Assembly: GCA_001643675.2 (NCBI GenBank)
Contig: LSRY02000002.1
Span: 1,467,501-1,531,500, forward strand
From: Monocercomonoides exilis
Lineage: Eukaryota > Preaxostyla > Oxymonadida > Polymastigidae
Direction of reading: 5' to 3'
Length of the DNA stretch: 64,000 nt
In this document: one piece after another, positions 22,001 to 36,300 of the stretch
Layout of the letters: every line of letters begins with the position of its first letter
Position numbering within the stretch: the stretch's first letter is position 1
Program-made: the position numbers and the translations under genes
The notes under the pieces: generated by a model
What the model was told of the DNA's origin: nothing
Database searches by the model: none
What the model saw: the letters and a program-made list of their open reading frames with translations, nothing else

Positions 22001-25000
22001 GTTTGAGGCTCTGAAAGATTAGGACATTCACCATCTAAAGCAATTGTGTTATCTGTGGACTGTAAAGAGATTTCTGTTGAATTTGAGCCTTCCGGAAATG
22101 CAAATTCAGATATATGAGTAAAAGAACTATCCAACTCTTGATCAGAAAGAGGTGACAAAACAGTTGGAGACGAATCTGAAATATCTTCATTTTGAGAATA
22201 TGATGACAGAGAAGTGCTGCTAACATTGGCTTCGTCACTTGCAATGCCCGTAAGTTGATTGCTCATTGCATCCATAAGGCTGGACCTAGTTTCATTTGTT
22301 ATATTCGCGCCAGAGAGCTTAGAATCCGCTTTTCTGTATATGGTTGTTAGACAAGGAACATTTCTTCCTGACAGGTGCAACGGAACTTCCTCTCTATTAT
22401 TTCGGCTATTTGATTGCGCACCCTCTTGCTTGGCTACAGAATCCTCCTTGTTGTGTTGCTTGAACAATTGTTTAAAGTGACACTTCCCAACGAACTCCTT
22501 TCTTGGAGTTGATCTGATATTCATCTGTTGAGTTTCTTGATCAATTTGTGTGATTAGTTTTTCCCACTGCTCTTCTCCTGCAAATAACTCGATTGAATAA
22601 GGCATTTCTTCTTCTTTGTGGAGCAGATCATTTCGCACTTTCTCAGAAAGCTTCTCCCCATTCTTCATCACCGACAGCATTGCATTCAGCTCCGTGGAAG
22701 CAACGCTTTTTGGATACTCTTTTCTTTCCTTGTGAGATGACGCATTGTATGACGATGATATCGTTGAGAATGGAAACTTGTGAGGCGGATGACTGGCTGC
22801 GCGGAGAAGAAGATGGGACACATCCAAAGAAGAACGAGATGAAGGATAAAGATCTGAAATAAGAGATGAAGAAGAATTGCTTTCAGTCACATTTGGCGAA
22901 TCTTCATCGCACAAATCTGTAAAGGATGCTTCAGTGTTCTTTTCAAGTGTTAGCTTTGTGCGATTATTTCTTGAATCTCTCCTTGTTTGCGTTGAAATAA
23001 TATCACTTAATGATAAATTCAAAATTTCTTTTATAGGCTTTCCCTTTTGAGCTCGAAGCAAAGGATGAGAAAGTGGATACCCTCTTCCAAAGAAGTTAAG
23101 TGTCTTGTTATTTACCATTCTGACAATCTGCTGAATAAACAGAATTAATGAGCCAACTTGTTCTGCATCAATTTTCGATGTGACAGAAGGAATGTTAAGT
23201 TCGAGGAATAATGGACGACTAACAAGCTTTTGTATCTTATTCGCACATGAGACAAGCTCTGGAGAAAGGAAAGGATCGATGGACACGAAAGGAGCAAGAT
23301 CACCAGCAGAATCTAACGACTCAGACACAGCTTCTTCCATTAATGACATATTTGATGCATCAGAACCCTCAGCATTCTGACATTTTTCTTCTTCTCTCAG
23401 CACCTTCCGCTTCTGTTTTATTTCTTTGTTCCTTATTGTATCCAACAAAAGCCGCGTCATTAAATAGACCAAATACTCTTTTTCTTCATTTCGAAGAGAT
23501 GCGTTTGAAAGTGAGCCATTGAAGTGTTGCGCTCTTCCAACTGGAGTGAAGCCTCCGTTAATTAAGTTAGAACGCAGACGAGAAGATGCCTGCAGCAGAG
23601 AAGGAAGTTCAGATATTGTCGTATGACTTACAGAATAGCGAGGAGTATCACTTTGCGAAGGAGAACAGACATCGCTTAACTGAGACACGTTTTCAGGTGT
23701 ACTGCTATCATTTTTGTCTGCATTTTCAACTATCAAAGAAATTGGAGATTCAACATTCTGTGTGTTGACTGAATTTCCGCTGCTCAACGAAAGTCGGATG
23801 AAATGAGGTAAGTATTTTGTTGAGAAGTCATTGAGGTTGGTATTTTGATGCAGCTGCTCAGAGCGATTTAGTGGAAGAGATGGCTGATAAGATAACACCG
23901 GTGAACGAGGATATGACAAAGAATTGAGGTTTCCCTTTGAATCAGATGAAAGAACAGAATTCAGCATCATAACCTCAGCCAGTTCGACTTTGAAGCGAAG
24001 TGGCTCAAAATCAAACAAATTAACAACTGAGCGAGGCAAAGAAGTAACTTTTTCTTCATCGTTTTTCAAATTTCCCTTATCTCCAAGCTTCTTGCTCTCA
24101 TCTTTTGTTGCTTCCACATCATTTTCTGACATTGAGGAATTAAAAGCATTTCTAAGCTTTGAAGAAATTGAATTTGAGGCCGCATCATCGATGATGTGGT
24201 ATCTTCCATTCCGAGCATCAAACTCCCACTGATTCTGCAGCTTATGCGACATCCAGCAAGCCTCAACAGAACGCAAGAGAACAGAAATGACTGGAGATGC
24301 ATGATCAACAGAAGACGGCACGGAACCAAACAAAATTTGAGAAGGCGTGCGATTTTGCAGAGAGCTTGTTGAAAATGCTGATAAAGATTCGGTCCGATCG
24401 ATTATGTTTCTGTACATTGAACACATTTGAACGTATGAGTTGTAATCGAGAGAATCAGGAGTATGAAGAGCAGGAAGGAAAAAGATGGGATACGAAACAT
24501 TCTTCTTCCTCTTCTGCATCAACGTTTCTTTTGACAGCTTTCTTCTTTTCCTTCCAGAAATTAACATGTCCCATCTATCCAGAAGCTCCTTTTCCTGCTC
24601 TTGTTTCAAGCGCAGCACGAAGTGATTGAGCGGATCTGCAAAAGCAACAACATCATCTCCCAAAATGTGTGCGTGTATAAGCGGCTTTGCTTGTGTTTCG
24701 TCTGCTTCTGCCATCACAGCTGTGATTTTGTGACCCCTTCGCTTCAGTTTCACCGATTTCTTAACAACAAAATCTTCCAAAATTGGAATAAGACTATCAA
24801 CTGTCGAGATAATATCTTCAACAAGAGAAAAAGTCGCAGGCGAAACGAAAACTTCTGATTGTTTGACAAGCCCTGAAATGCTCAAAAGAAGAGGAGGAAC
24901 AGAAAGTGGTGCTTTGTGTGATTTAGGCAAAGAGGAAGAGGAAGAGGAAGAAGAAAGCGTTGACTGACATGAAGACTCTAACAAGCTTATAAAACAAGAA

Positions 25001-28000
25001 AGGGTAATTGCCTTCAATGGATACACTGGTGCAGATTCGAACTTCTTTTGAACATTATTGTACCAGCCAAAGGTGGATAAAGATGAGGAAGCAAAAGAAG
25101 GCGATGTAGCATTTCTAATGTTGGAATTTAAGCCGTCAATCAGAACTGGAGAAGGAGAAATGATAGGAACATGATGCTCTTCCACTCCTGCAACCATTGA
25201 GATCCAATCAGCAGTCAGACTTAATAAGATGCATGTTGAATAGCAAGTTTGCTCCTGCTGAGAAGACAAAGTTGACAATGATGAAAAAGAAGAAGAGGTG
25301 GAAGATGAAGCAGAAGCAGAAGCAGAAGCAGAACTAGAAGAAGATTCAGATAAATTGTGCATCAACTGCTTTGAAGGAGCATGGAGTAATAAAACAGCTT
25401 CAACAGAAGGGCCAAATGCTCTTATCGAAGCAAGAGAAGGCAAAAGCACACAATTCAGCGATGATTGCACAAACTCCACTTTGATTCTGATAGAAATCGG
25501 TGGAGAAATCTCTTCTTCTGCTCTTTGCTTTGACAGAACTTCTGATGTTTTATTAGAAGATTGGCCTCCGCTGCAGCTGCTGAGCGCTAGTTCCTGCCGC
25601 TTTGTTTCTCTCCTCTTTAATTTTCGTTCTGTCGCAATCAGATCACTCAGTGAAGTAATTGAGCTTAGTGTATCCTTTACAATCTGCAAAAGTGAAAGCG
25701 AATTGAATATCAATGGAGACATTCCTGTTGCTTCTACCTTTGCTTCTCCTCCTCTTTCTCCTCTTTCTTCTTCTTCTTCAAAGCTATCATCGTCTTCATA
25801 ATCCATTGTGTTCTTTGATTTGTGGTTGTTGTTTGTTTTCTTCTTGTTTTCATTATCAGTTGTTGAATCGTCTAAGGGTGTAATATCCAAAAAGATGTAA
25901 ACATTTGGCAGTTTTACGTGAATAGAAGCAAGCTCATTGCTTTCCTTTTGATCAGCATTGGATAACAGAACGTTATCTGCAATTAAACTTTGGAATTTCT
26001 CTTCTTTTCTCTCGAATTCTTTGTGGTTTTTGTCCTTTTCGGCAAAAGAAATAGCATTTTCTTTGGAGCACTTTTGAATGTGCTGCAAAAGCGAGTGGTG
26101 AGAATTCAGCTTCTGTGTGGCTGCTGAAAAAGCAGAAGGATCAGATTCTTCAGCAGCATCGAGGATAAGCGGGGCAGGACGCTCTGACGCTGATGAAAGT
26201 GAGGAAGAAGAGGAGAAAGAAGAGGAAGAAGCAGAAGCCGATATACTTTTATTAGCGCAATTAACTTTAGAAATTCCGTTTTTCGTGTTCGAATTCTTAC
26301 CATTCATCTTTGGAAGAACAAAAGATACAGTTGTCATTCTATCGATGAGCAGAATTGGGAGCTGCGTTTTGTCAGCGGGCGAGAAATAGCACAGACGAGG
26401 GAGCGAATGATTCATCCAGTCAGACGAAAGAGAAGAAGAATGAAATGTTTGCGAAGTGTTCAGATGATGTGAGTGAGGGGGAGAGAATGAAAGAGAAGAA
26501 TGAGAGGAAAGAGAAGAAAAAGCAGTTGATGCTGGTAAATGTTGTGTGAAAGACAAAGAACGTGCAAAAAAGGTGAATGAATGGAAAGAGACAGAAAAAC
26601 AGAGCGAAGGAAAACTGTGCACAATTCTATCTGGAGCTAATGTTTGCTTTGAAGGAAGAGAAATGATTGAGCTGGCACTGTCTTCTGATTGGATGATGAA
26701 TGGATTGCGGAATGAACCAAATGAATTGTAAGATTGTTCAGATGTTGATGAGGTGGACGAAGAAGAGGAAGAAGAGGAAGAGGAAAAAGAAGATGATGAA
26801 ATGCGAGCAAAAGAGGAAGGTTGATTGATTGGTAGAAGTTTATTGTCGCTTTTTATAACATGAAGAAGGAATGGAAGATGTGTCAGTTGGACAGGCGTAT
26901 CTGCAGGTTCTTGTCCAATTCGGTGGTTGATAAGAGACAGAACGAAAGGAGAAACAGGAAGAGGAAGTGTGAATGATGGTTGAGACACAACAGAAGAAGA
27001 AGAAGAAGATGATGATGATGAAGAAGCAGAAGCAGAAGCAGAAGATGCTTCAGTTCCCTCTGAAACAAGCTGCTTCTCCCTTTTTATGGTTTCTTGTGGC
27101 AAAGAATAGAACAGAAGTGGCTGAGCTGGTGAATTCTCTGTTGTTTGTGTTATTTGTGGAGAGTGTGGAGAATGTGGTGGATGAAGATAAGCGCCAAAAA
27201 CAGAAAGATTCGAAAAGGAGGCGCAGAGCATGTGGCTGTACTGGTGGGATGAGAGAGGGTCCTGTTTGAATGAAGAGAAAAGAGAAGAAGAAGAAGAAGA
27301 AGAAGAAGAAGAAGAAGAAGAAGAAGAAGAAGAAGAAGAAGATGAAGATGATGATGATGATGAAGTGCTGGCGAGATCTGACGGATGTTCAACAAAACGA
27401 ATGCTGCTCTGTGAACTTGTGCGAAGAGGGGCAAAGGAAATGGATGTGGATGAAGTGGAAGAGAAAGAAGAAGAAGAAGGAGAAGGAGAAAATGAAGAAG
27501 GAGGAGAAGAAGAGGTAGAAGGGAATAAAAATGCCAATCCAACCCAGTCAAGGTTCAACTGAATGCCAACCAAAAACATTCGAGATGGTTTTTTTGAAGT
27601 AGATTGAAGATACTGCTCTTCTGTTTGTGCAATTGCAGTTGCAGTTTTAGTTGTAGTTATATTTGAGTTTTCATTCAAAGAACACTCAGACAATTCAACA
27701 GAAGATGAATGACTTGAAGAAATGCCTTTCTCATTTTGTGTTTGAGAAGAAGAAGAAGGAGAAGAAGAAGACAAAGAAGTGAATGCGTCAATGAGAGTGA
27801 TCAACGGATGGATCAGATTGATTGGCAGAGTTACTCGAAATGGCTGGGCAAACAACTGGACGGAAAGATGAGGCAAGATTGATGGATTCGCGATTTTCAC
27901 TTTGTTTCCAATGGATTTTGTGGACAAAGAAGAAGAAATAGAAGAAGAAGAAGAAGAAGAAGAAGAAGCACGTGACGTTGTATTGCTACCTTGAATCTTC

Positions 28001-31000
28001 ATTGCCTCTTCCATCTGTGATGTCATTCTTTTTCCCGTCTGATTGGTTATGCTCATGGCAAGTGGCGATGTTGGATAGGATGAATAGAAAGCAGCATCCA
28101 AATACAGAACAGCCGAGGACTGTGTCAGTGAAGGATTGGCAGACTCGATTCGCCTCATCTTCTTTGCATAGTTGTCAGGGAGAGAGAAAATGTGAAGGAA
28201 AGAAGAAGAAGATGATGAGGAGGAGGAAGAGGAAGAGGAAGAGGGAGAGGAAGGATAAGACGCACTTGGATAGGAATCTTCAAGTGAAGATGAAAGAGGA
28301 GAAAAGGTAGAAGAAGCCGAAGCCGAAGCCGAAGCCGAAGCAGAAGCAGAAGAATTCATAGGAAGAGGAGGAGAAGCCGATGATTGTGGAACAGGAGAAG
28401 AGGCAAGTGCTGGGTGGTTACTTGAAGAAGAAGTAGAAGAAGAAGGATAAGACGAGCGCAGAATCGACTGAACAGGGAAAGGGGTGTTCAAAGTGAATGG
28501 CCTGTAGAGAGAAGAAGAAAGTGGCTGCGTGGCAATGTCAGCAGCAAGTGATTCAATAGACAAATGGAAGAGAGAGGGGGAAAGATACTTTGACACAAAA
28601 AGCTCTTTTGAAAAGTGTTTTTTCTTCTCTTCGGGAGAGAAAGACGAAGGCGCTTGGGTTGACTTCATCCTCTTTGGGAAGGCGCTGCAGAACACGAGGC
28701 GAGAAAAGGAGAAGCGCAGATGCTCCGTTCGCTCGAGTTCGGAAGAGAAAAAGAGAGAAGGAGAAGAAGGGGGAGAAGAATATATTGATTCAGAAGAATT
28801 TGAAGCAATTTGCTCACTAGAAGATGCACGAGGCAATGGAGAAGGAGATGAAGAAGGAGAAGGAGAAGGGGTAACATAATGAGTATTGCTTGAAGATAAC
28901 AGAAAAGGAGTTTCAATTGTGATGCCATCAAACACCATGTGGATGACAGAGTCGTAAATGTACTCATTTGGAAGAGGGTTCTTCACAGCGTCATTTGAAA
29001 TGGTATTCTCCTTTTTGACAGCTTCTGATGTTTCTGCTGATGTTTTTGCTGCTTTACTTTCGCTTTTGCTGCTGCTGCTGCTATCGCTACAAGTGCTGTC
29101 TTCGCTGCTTGCTTTATCTGTTTTGTCTTCTTTTGTTTTATCTTTCTCTTTCTCTTTCTCTTCTTTTTTTGAATCTTCTTTTTCTTCCTCTTCTCCTTTC
29201 TTTGTAACTTCCTTTTCGCTTTTAACGTTGTCTTCGTCTATTTTGTCAAACACTTCTGAAGAATCGCTTTCGGGTGTGTCGTGTATTGAGTCAAAAACCT
29301 CGTCTAATTCTGGAAGAGATGAGAGATAAGAGGACAGATGGGAAGGAAGAAGAAAAGAGGAAGAGGAAGAGGAAGAAGAAGCAGCAGAAGAAGAAGACAA
29401 CGAAGAATTATCACTCGCTCCGGAATTCTTGTTTTGAGCCAACGCATCCTCAATCAAATTCCCCGAAGCAGTTAAAATACCTTCACTGCTGTTTCCCTTC
29501 AGCCAATGCGGTGTCCGCATTCGGATGATGTCTTCGCGATGCAGTCTTCTCAAAGAGCGCATTGAAACAGGGCGAGAAATGGCGTCTGACGGAACAAGAC
29601 TCACTTTGCTCAGGTTGCGCAGAGAGAACAAGGCAGACTTGTGTTTGGCAGGGCGAGTGGATTTGGATTTGGATTGAGATAAAGATAAAGAATTGGATAA
29701 AGAGGAGGAAGAGGAAAGGGGAGAAGAAACGGGAGAAGAGGAAGAAGAGGAAGATGAGAAAGAAGAAAAGGAAGAAGATGTGCTGCGAGATCTGTGCTGC
29801 TTGTGCACGAAACGGAAGTCTGATACATCAAATTGCTGGCTCTCTTCATTTTGCTTCTCTTCTTGTGGATTTCCCTCTGACTGTGCTGGAGAAAGAGAAT
29901 GTTGATTGTTCTCATTGCTTTCTGTGGAATTCAGCAAAGAAGCAGGTTTTGTGTTGCCATCATCACATTCGTTTGAAAATTTTGTGGTTTTTTCAGTTTT
30001 TTCAGTTTTTTCGTTTAGCATTTGGAGAGAATCAACATCAACTGACTCAAAATCGGTGGGTGTGGTTGGCTCAGAAGGAAAATAATCTTCAATCTGAAAC
30101 GTCTGCTCAAGAAAGTGATCATCATCATCATCTTCTTCTTCTCCTTCTCCTTCTTTGATTATTATTGTCTTACTTGTTTCTTTGTGTTCTGCTGCTTCTT
30201 CAGATTTGTTGCTTTCTTCATGTCCAGTGATCTTATCCACTAACACTCCTTCATCATCATCTTCAACATCATCCAATGAACTCGAACCTTCAGCTGCTGA
30301 AATTTCTGAACCAGAAATTCCATTTTGTCTTTGTTTTTTCTCTTCAGTCGAAGCATTCCATTCATTTTCATCTATCTTTTCAACTTTTCCTGTCTTTCCC
30401 ATCTTCTCCTCCTCCCCTTCTTCTTCTTCTTCTTCTTCCCCCTCCTCACCCATCACTGCCTCCATCACCTTCTCATTCATTCTGAACACACTCGAAAAGA
30501 ACGTATCGACATCTGCCTCTTCCACACTCTCAAATTCTGACAGCAGCAGCGCTATCATCTTCTGCTCATCAATTACTTCCCCTTCTTCTTCTTCTTCTTC
30601 TTCGATTTCTTCTTCATCTTTTTCCCCTTCTTCTTTTTCTCCTTCTCTTTTTCTTTCTCTTTCTCCTTCTTCATCTTTTTCCAGCTCCACGTTTGCTTCT
30701 CCTTCTGTTTCTCCTTCTTTCTTTATTTGACCATCTTCATTTTTTATCGATGCTTTTATTTCTTCTTTTCCTTCTTCTACTCTGTTTGCTTGTATTGCAT
30801 CACCAACTCCTTCTTTTTCTCCTTCTTTTTCTTCTCCTTTCCCTTCTTCTCTTTCTCTTTCTCCTTCTCCTCCTTCTTCCTTTTCCCCTTCCTCTTCAAC
30901 TGCTTCCTTTTCTTCTTTCTTGTCTTCCATCTCCTTCACAGCCTGCGCCATCATCGCCTTCTTCTGCTTCTTCTTCTCCTTCACAAGCTTCCAGTACTCC

Positions 31001-33255
31001 TTCGATTTCGCCTTCTTCCTCTCCTTCCCGCTTTTCCTTCTCTGGTTCTCTTTCTTCTTCTCTTCTTTGATTTCTTCTCCTTTTTCTCCTCCTTCTCCTT
31101 CTTCTTCCCCTCTTTTAGCTGAGCTGTTGCCTTCTTCCTTTTCTTTCTCTTCTCTTTCTGTTTCACCTTCCCTATCTGTGCATGTTTCACCCACAAACTC
31201 TGAATCGGTTGCTCCTGTCTCCACCTCTGTCTCTTGGTTCGTCCATTCGTTTTCTGGTTCTTTTTCTTTTTCTTTTTCTTTCTTTTCTTTGTCTTCTTCT
31301 TGAATCTCTTCTTTATCCTTCTCCTCCTCTTTTTCTTTCTCGTTTTCCTTATCTTGATCCTCCTCTTTCTCTTTCGACTTCTCTTTCTCTTTCTCTTTCT
31401 CTTGTTCTTTCTTTTCAATCATATCTGTTGTGCCAAGAGGTTTCGGTATTTCTTGTTCGTTTTGCGCTGTTTCTTCACTTTCTTTCTCTTTCTGTTCCTT
31501 TTTTTCTTCAATTTCTTTTCTTTCATCGTCTTTTTTAGTAGCTTCAGCTTCTTTTTTACCACTTCTGCTTTGTTCTTTCTTTTCCTTCGATTTTGTTTCT
31601 TTTTCTTCTTTTGCTTCTTCTTCTTCTTCTTCTTCTGTTCTGATATCATTTCTTACCTTCTCAACTTCCTTGACTGAACTCTTATTCTCACTCACTTTGC
31701 TTTCTTCTTCTTTTGCTGCTACTGCCACATTCCCTTTCTTTCCAATCATTTTTACCTGTTTCCCCTTTTTCATTGAATACAAATCGAAAAGGCGCAGAGC
31801 ATTTCTAACCCCTCCAATTGTGAGTCTGGTGTGCATATGGCCAAAATGGAGATAGACGCGGAAGTCAGACAGAGAGGCGAATGCGAACGAGTTGATTGGA
31901 GGAAGCACAGATGCTTTGCTCTGTGAAGGCTGGTTGGGAGATGATGAGACAGAAGAAGAAGAAGAAGAAGAAGATGAAGAAGAAGATGATGATGATGCAG
32001 AAGAAGAGGAAGAAGAAGCAGAAGCTGAGCTGGAGGCACTTGACGATGCGAAATGAGTAGGCTCGTCAGAGTCGACTCCTCCAGCTTCTAAATATTCCCC
32101 TGTTAAGGAAGGATTATCAGAAGACGATGCTGAGGCAGACGATGTGCGGTTGGTAGATGATGTTGAGTGGAAAAGAGCTGAAATAAGCAAAGTTAGAGTT
32201 GTCAGAGACAGCTGTAGTGAAGGTTGTTCATCTGATCGTAAAAAATAATTTTTGTACAATGTTCAGTTTTTGATGTGAAACATTAAAAAAATTCACATAA
32301 AAATACTCAATCAGAGGAAAAGGTCACACCTTGAGATGATCCAACAATACTAACAGTTAAATCTCTGATCTGTACTGATGAATCAACAGCAGTTTTCCAT
32401 TCTTTCGTAACTGCGTCTATCATTTCCCTATTTGTCCATGCAGAGGACCACTGCGTTCTTTTTTTCTCATCTCCCATTTCTGGAATTGCCTCCATCCTAA
32501 TACCTGCATCAGGAGCACTGAGAAAAAAGCAACCAACATTTATCAGAACATCGCCAACACGAGGTAGAGGATAGCCCTTGATTGATAATGGCATCTTTTG
32601 AGGTTGCGCATTGGGCAAAGAATTCCTGATTACAATAGATACAGCTGTCAGTGTTATTTTCCCGCTGCGGAGCAAGAAGAAAATAAGAAATCGAATAAAT
32701 CCATTAAGAGATTGCAAAATATCAGTCTGCACTGATTCTGTAGAAGCTTCATTACTTGAAGACTTAACATTCTCTTCATTTGACATTTCATCTATAAGTT
32801 AGTTATTAAAATAAAAGTGAGCAAGCCTCAAAGAAAAAGCATAAAAAATCAAACTATTTTGCGATAAAACAAGATATGCCAAAGGAACAGTAAGCGAGGC
32901 AGGGAAAGAAAATTGTGGATTTTGAAAGCAACCATATTCCAACTTGAAAGGAAGTCCTTTTAGTTTTTGATTCAAAAACTAATATATTTTTTCAAAATTT
33001 TGATGGATCATAAATGTTTAAGAATTCCTAAAATTATCACACTGTGGTATTTAAGGTGAATGTTTCTGTTGATCCTGTAGATAATAATTGAGAGATATTG
33101 CCTTGGAAATAATCTCCCCAATTAATCCCAGTTCTGTGAAGTAATACATGCTTTGCACCAGATTTAATTCCCCCTCCAACAAATTGCACTGTTTTTCCTA
33201 TAGCCTTTGCAGTGCCTTTGGTTAAAGAAGCCACACTTTTCCATAGAAATGACAT
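19045..33255 (-). CDS. ATG2: Giant ATG2-like bridge-like lipid transfer protein
   Basis: ATG2 proteins are rods that move lipids between the ER and growing autophagosomes. The exons (minus strand) are 33255-33043, 32978-32855, 32791-32330 and 32231-19045, with introns of 64, 63 and 98 nt and consistent phases, giving 4,661 residues. The N-terminus (KHVLLHRTGINWGDYFQG, then FTLNTTFLNQKLKGLPFKLEYG and the VPLAYLVLS segment) follows the chorein-N layout of ATG2. The C-terminal core has the ATG2 tip pattern: TLFFSYRPDKIN, PTLNCSRV and a LNVLP stretch (plus 19900-20220). An amphipathic, Gly/Ala/Lys-rich tail (KGLKAGVKAVAGGLKTGM) comes near the end. Usual ATG2 length is about 1,500-2,300. The excess here is Ser homopolymers and long Glu/Lys tracts, concentrated at plus 24900-32100. 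The ORF stays open throughout, so the gene looks functional. VPS13 is the main alternative. Confidence 0.7.
27283..27361 (+). repeat. GAA/GAT trinucleotide tract (poly-Ser in antisense ATG2)
   Basis: A long GAAGAA run on the plus strand, continuing into GAT units, corresponds to TCT/TCA serine codons of the ATG2-like gene on the minus strand. It is one of several similar tracts in that exon. Confidence 0.8.
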
Positions 33256-33372
33256 CAACAACCAATTCAGATCATTATGTTGCCCATATTAAAATTTTCA
33301 ATCGTGAATCTAAATTTGCTATGGTTATGATCATTCAAAAAATCTTCGTTTGATAAAATAACGAAGATTAAC
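33256..33372. promoter_or_regulatory. 117-bp divergent intergenic region
   Basis: Only 117 bp separate the start codons of the ATG2-like gene (minus) and the first S41 peptidase gene (plus). Both promoters must sit here or inside transcribed sequence. No TATA box or other named element stands out. Confidence 0.35.
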
Positions 33373-36300
33373 ATGAATATCTCGAATATTTTCCGATTCT
33401 TATTTTTTCTAAGCATATTTATTCAAACAGAAAGGTGATATTTGCTTTTATAAAACTTTTTTATATCTTTTTGTTCTTAATTCTTTATTTTCTTTTAAAT
33501 TTTGGTAATTATCACTTTCAGAGCTTCTCATCAAAAATCCTATATTAAAAATCAAGATGTCCCCTCAGAGACTTGTAACATGGAATCTAATACCATTTAC
33601 AGCCCAATAAATTTATTAACCTGTTTAAATGGGTTTTCTGTTTGTGCATTTGTTTTTGACTTTTTTCGTAAAAAATGCTTTTATGAATTTTAATTAAAAG
33701 ATTGACGATACTGATGGGCTTATTGCTCTATCAAAAAAGTACCTCAGCGGATATGCTTATAGAGATAGAATGCTTAATCCACCTTCTCCTTTTGAAGGAT
33801 CTGCAGTTGATATTCTTGAAATACTTGATGCCATTGAGTCAACTGTATTTGAAAATGGATTCCAAAAGCATGTAGCCTTAACCAGAGCTTTCTTAACGTT
33901 GAATGATCCTCACACTTCATATGGGATTCCATGCTCAGATCAATTTTGTGTTGTGTGCCCTTATAATTTTTACATTGAATATGGTTCAAATGGCGCAGCA
34001 GCACGGGTTATTGCAGTGGAAGGCATTATTGAAGGATTATTAGACTTATGCATAAATGAAGGAATGGAAGATATTAGAGGAAGTGAAATAGTTGAAATAG
34101 CGTTGGACGGTGAGACATTCGACGGGAAAAGTGCAGTTGATACACTCGTTGAATGGGCTGTGGAAAATGTTGGTATTTCACGAACTCCTGCGCCGAGAGT
34201 GAGCTATACCTTGATGATGCAGTTTTCATACCGTACTGGAGGAGATATTGGTACTCTGCAAAGTGAATCCATAGCCGTAAGATTCAAAAATGAAAATGGC
34301 GATATCATGCAAATGAGCATTCCATTTCTGGCACTTGCATCTGGTTCGTTTACAGATGTCAATGCATTCTGCCCGAAAAGACCTTTAACAATTGCCAATG
34401 AAATAGCTAATCAGAATAAAGAAATAACAAGAAATCTTTTGGAAAGCGGGTTTGAAGAGGAATGTGTTTCTTCTTCTCATTCGTTCCAACGAAATGCGCA
34501 AAATAGGACTGAATCTCTAATGAAAGTAGTCAATGAAGAACATTATGAGAAAGATTCTAATCAGCATAACCAGAACTCGAAGCTTCAAAATGCTGAAGGA
34601 AATTCAACAATTGATTATATTAAAGAAAGATCACAAAAAATTAAGTTGTCTTTGAGAAATCAGCAAAAGAGATTTCAAAGAAGGATCAAAAAGGGGTGGA
34701 ATTCTCATTCTGAAGCGATTTTCAAAGAGAAAGTCACTTCATTTCTTTCATCAATTGAACCGTCCCCTGCAAATTCTTCTGATTCTGTGCAAAAATCACG
34801 AAATTCTGTTTCTAGTCCATTCCTGTTTCATCGCGAAACTGCAGCGCAACATAATGATTTTGAAGAAGATGACGATGAAATCCGACCACTGATCAAAGTT
34901 GATCCAAACAACTTGAAATTCTCGCCTCAGACGAAGCAAAAGTTTTCGATGCTTTTTTCATCAAAGCAAAGAGTTTTTGACAGAAAGCATTTCGATTCAA
35001 ATCATTCAAATTACAAACAACACACAGCTTCTTCTTCATCGCAACTGCAAATGGATAAGGCATCTCATATAAAGCGGACGCGACAGCAATACTCGCATCC
35101 ACAGATGGAAAATAAATTCATTCATTTTCAGCGAAGAATTAGAGATCTTCGTATTCCTGATGTTGTTGATGACCCAACAGACCCTGAATCGCTCTTCCAG
35201 CGAGGCAAACGTTCATACACATTTCAAATCCCTTTGGTGGATATTACACAAAATGACGATCCAATAGAAATGAGTGGTGATTCGTCAGGACTGAATTCTT
35301 TGCAGAACAAGAAAGAAAATGGAGAAAACAGTAATTCTACTCAAAATGATGATTTAAAGAGAATGCTTAGCTGGCTGAAAAAGATGATAAATCAAAAGAA
35401 TCAAAGTGTTTCTGAACCATCTGCCTCGTCAATCTTAAAGAATTACAACCAAAATACTTTTAAAAAGCATCTGAACTTCTCAGCAAAGAAATCATTTTCA
35501 ACAGATTCTCCTGTTTCTATCACTTCAATCATTGAGGTCGACACGCTTCAGGCATATTTCATCCCCTCTCTTTCAACCGGCGTGCTGGTTGTGTCCTCTT
35601 TCCTTCCAGAGTCAAACGACTTGTTCGCTTTGGCTGCTGTCTACGGGCTTCAGACATTCCTGGAAAAACAAGCAGAGTATCTGATTATTGATGTGAGAGG
35701 AAACACAGGAGGTGATGGAGATCTGAGCATCGGTCTGTTCCATTTGCTGTTTCCAGACGTCTACCCGTTCTTCCATACAAGCGACGTAGCCATTTCTGAG
35801 CTGAATGATGCGGCTGCCCCGCTGTTCTTTGACGGAGAGTATGCAAAGGCGACTAGCCCGGATTGGACGGAGGAAATTGAGGATTTTTATATGCAAAGAG
35901 TGAATAAGACAGAAACGATGCAGGAAGAACAGGAAAGTTCAAAACTTGACAATGTTGGAGGTGATACATTTTATGATAGAGAACAAAAAGATAAACGAAA
36001 AGTTAAATCTGCCATTTCACTAAACACTTCATCAACTCCTTCGCCTTCTATTCACATCAAATCTTCCTCTTCATCTTCCTCTTCATCGCCCGTATCTGCA
36101 ACGCTCTCGCGAACACGCGAATGGACAAAGCCATTTTCGCGCAATGCATTTGCGCTCGATCCATTTGAGCCTTTCTCGTCGCTTGCAGATTGGGCGAATC
36201 AGACATTGTTTGATCCGCAGCACACACTGCTGATTACCAATGGGTTGTGTGGCAGTGCTTGTGCGCAGTTCTCTAAGCATGTTCACATGGCACATACAGC

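Noticed and set aside
24900-32040. Many plus-strand ORFs rich in Glu, Lys, Leu or Phe opposite the ATG2-like exon
   Set aside because: They are mirror readings of Ser and Glu codon runs, have no motif and shift frame with each microsatellite.
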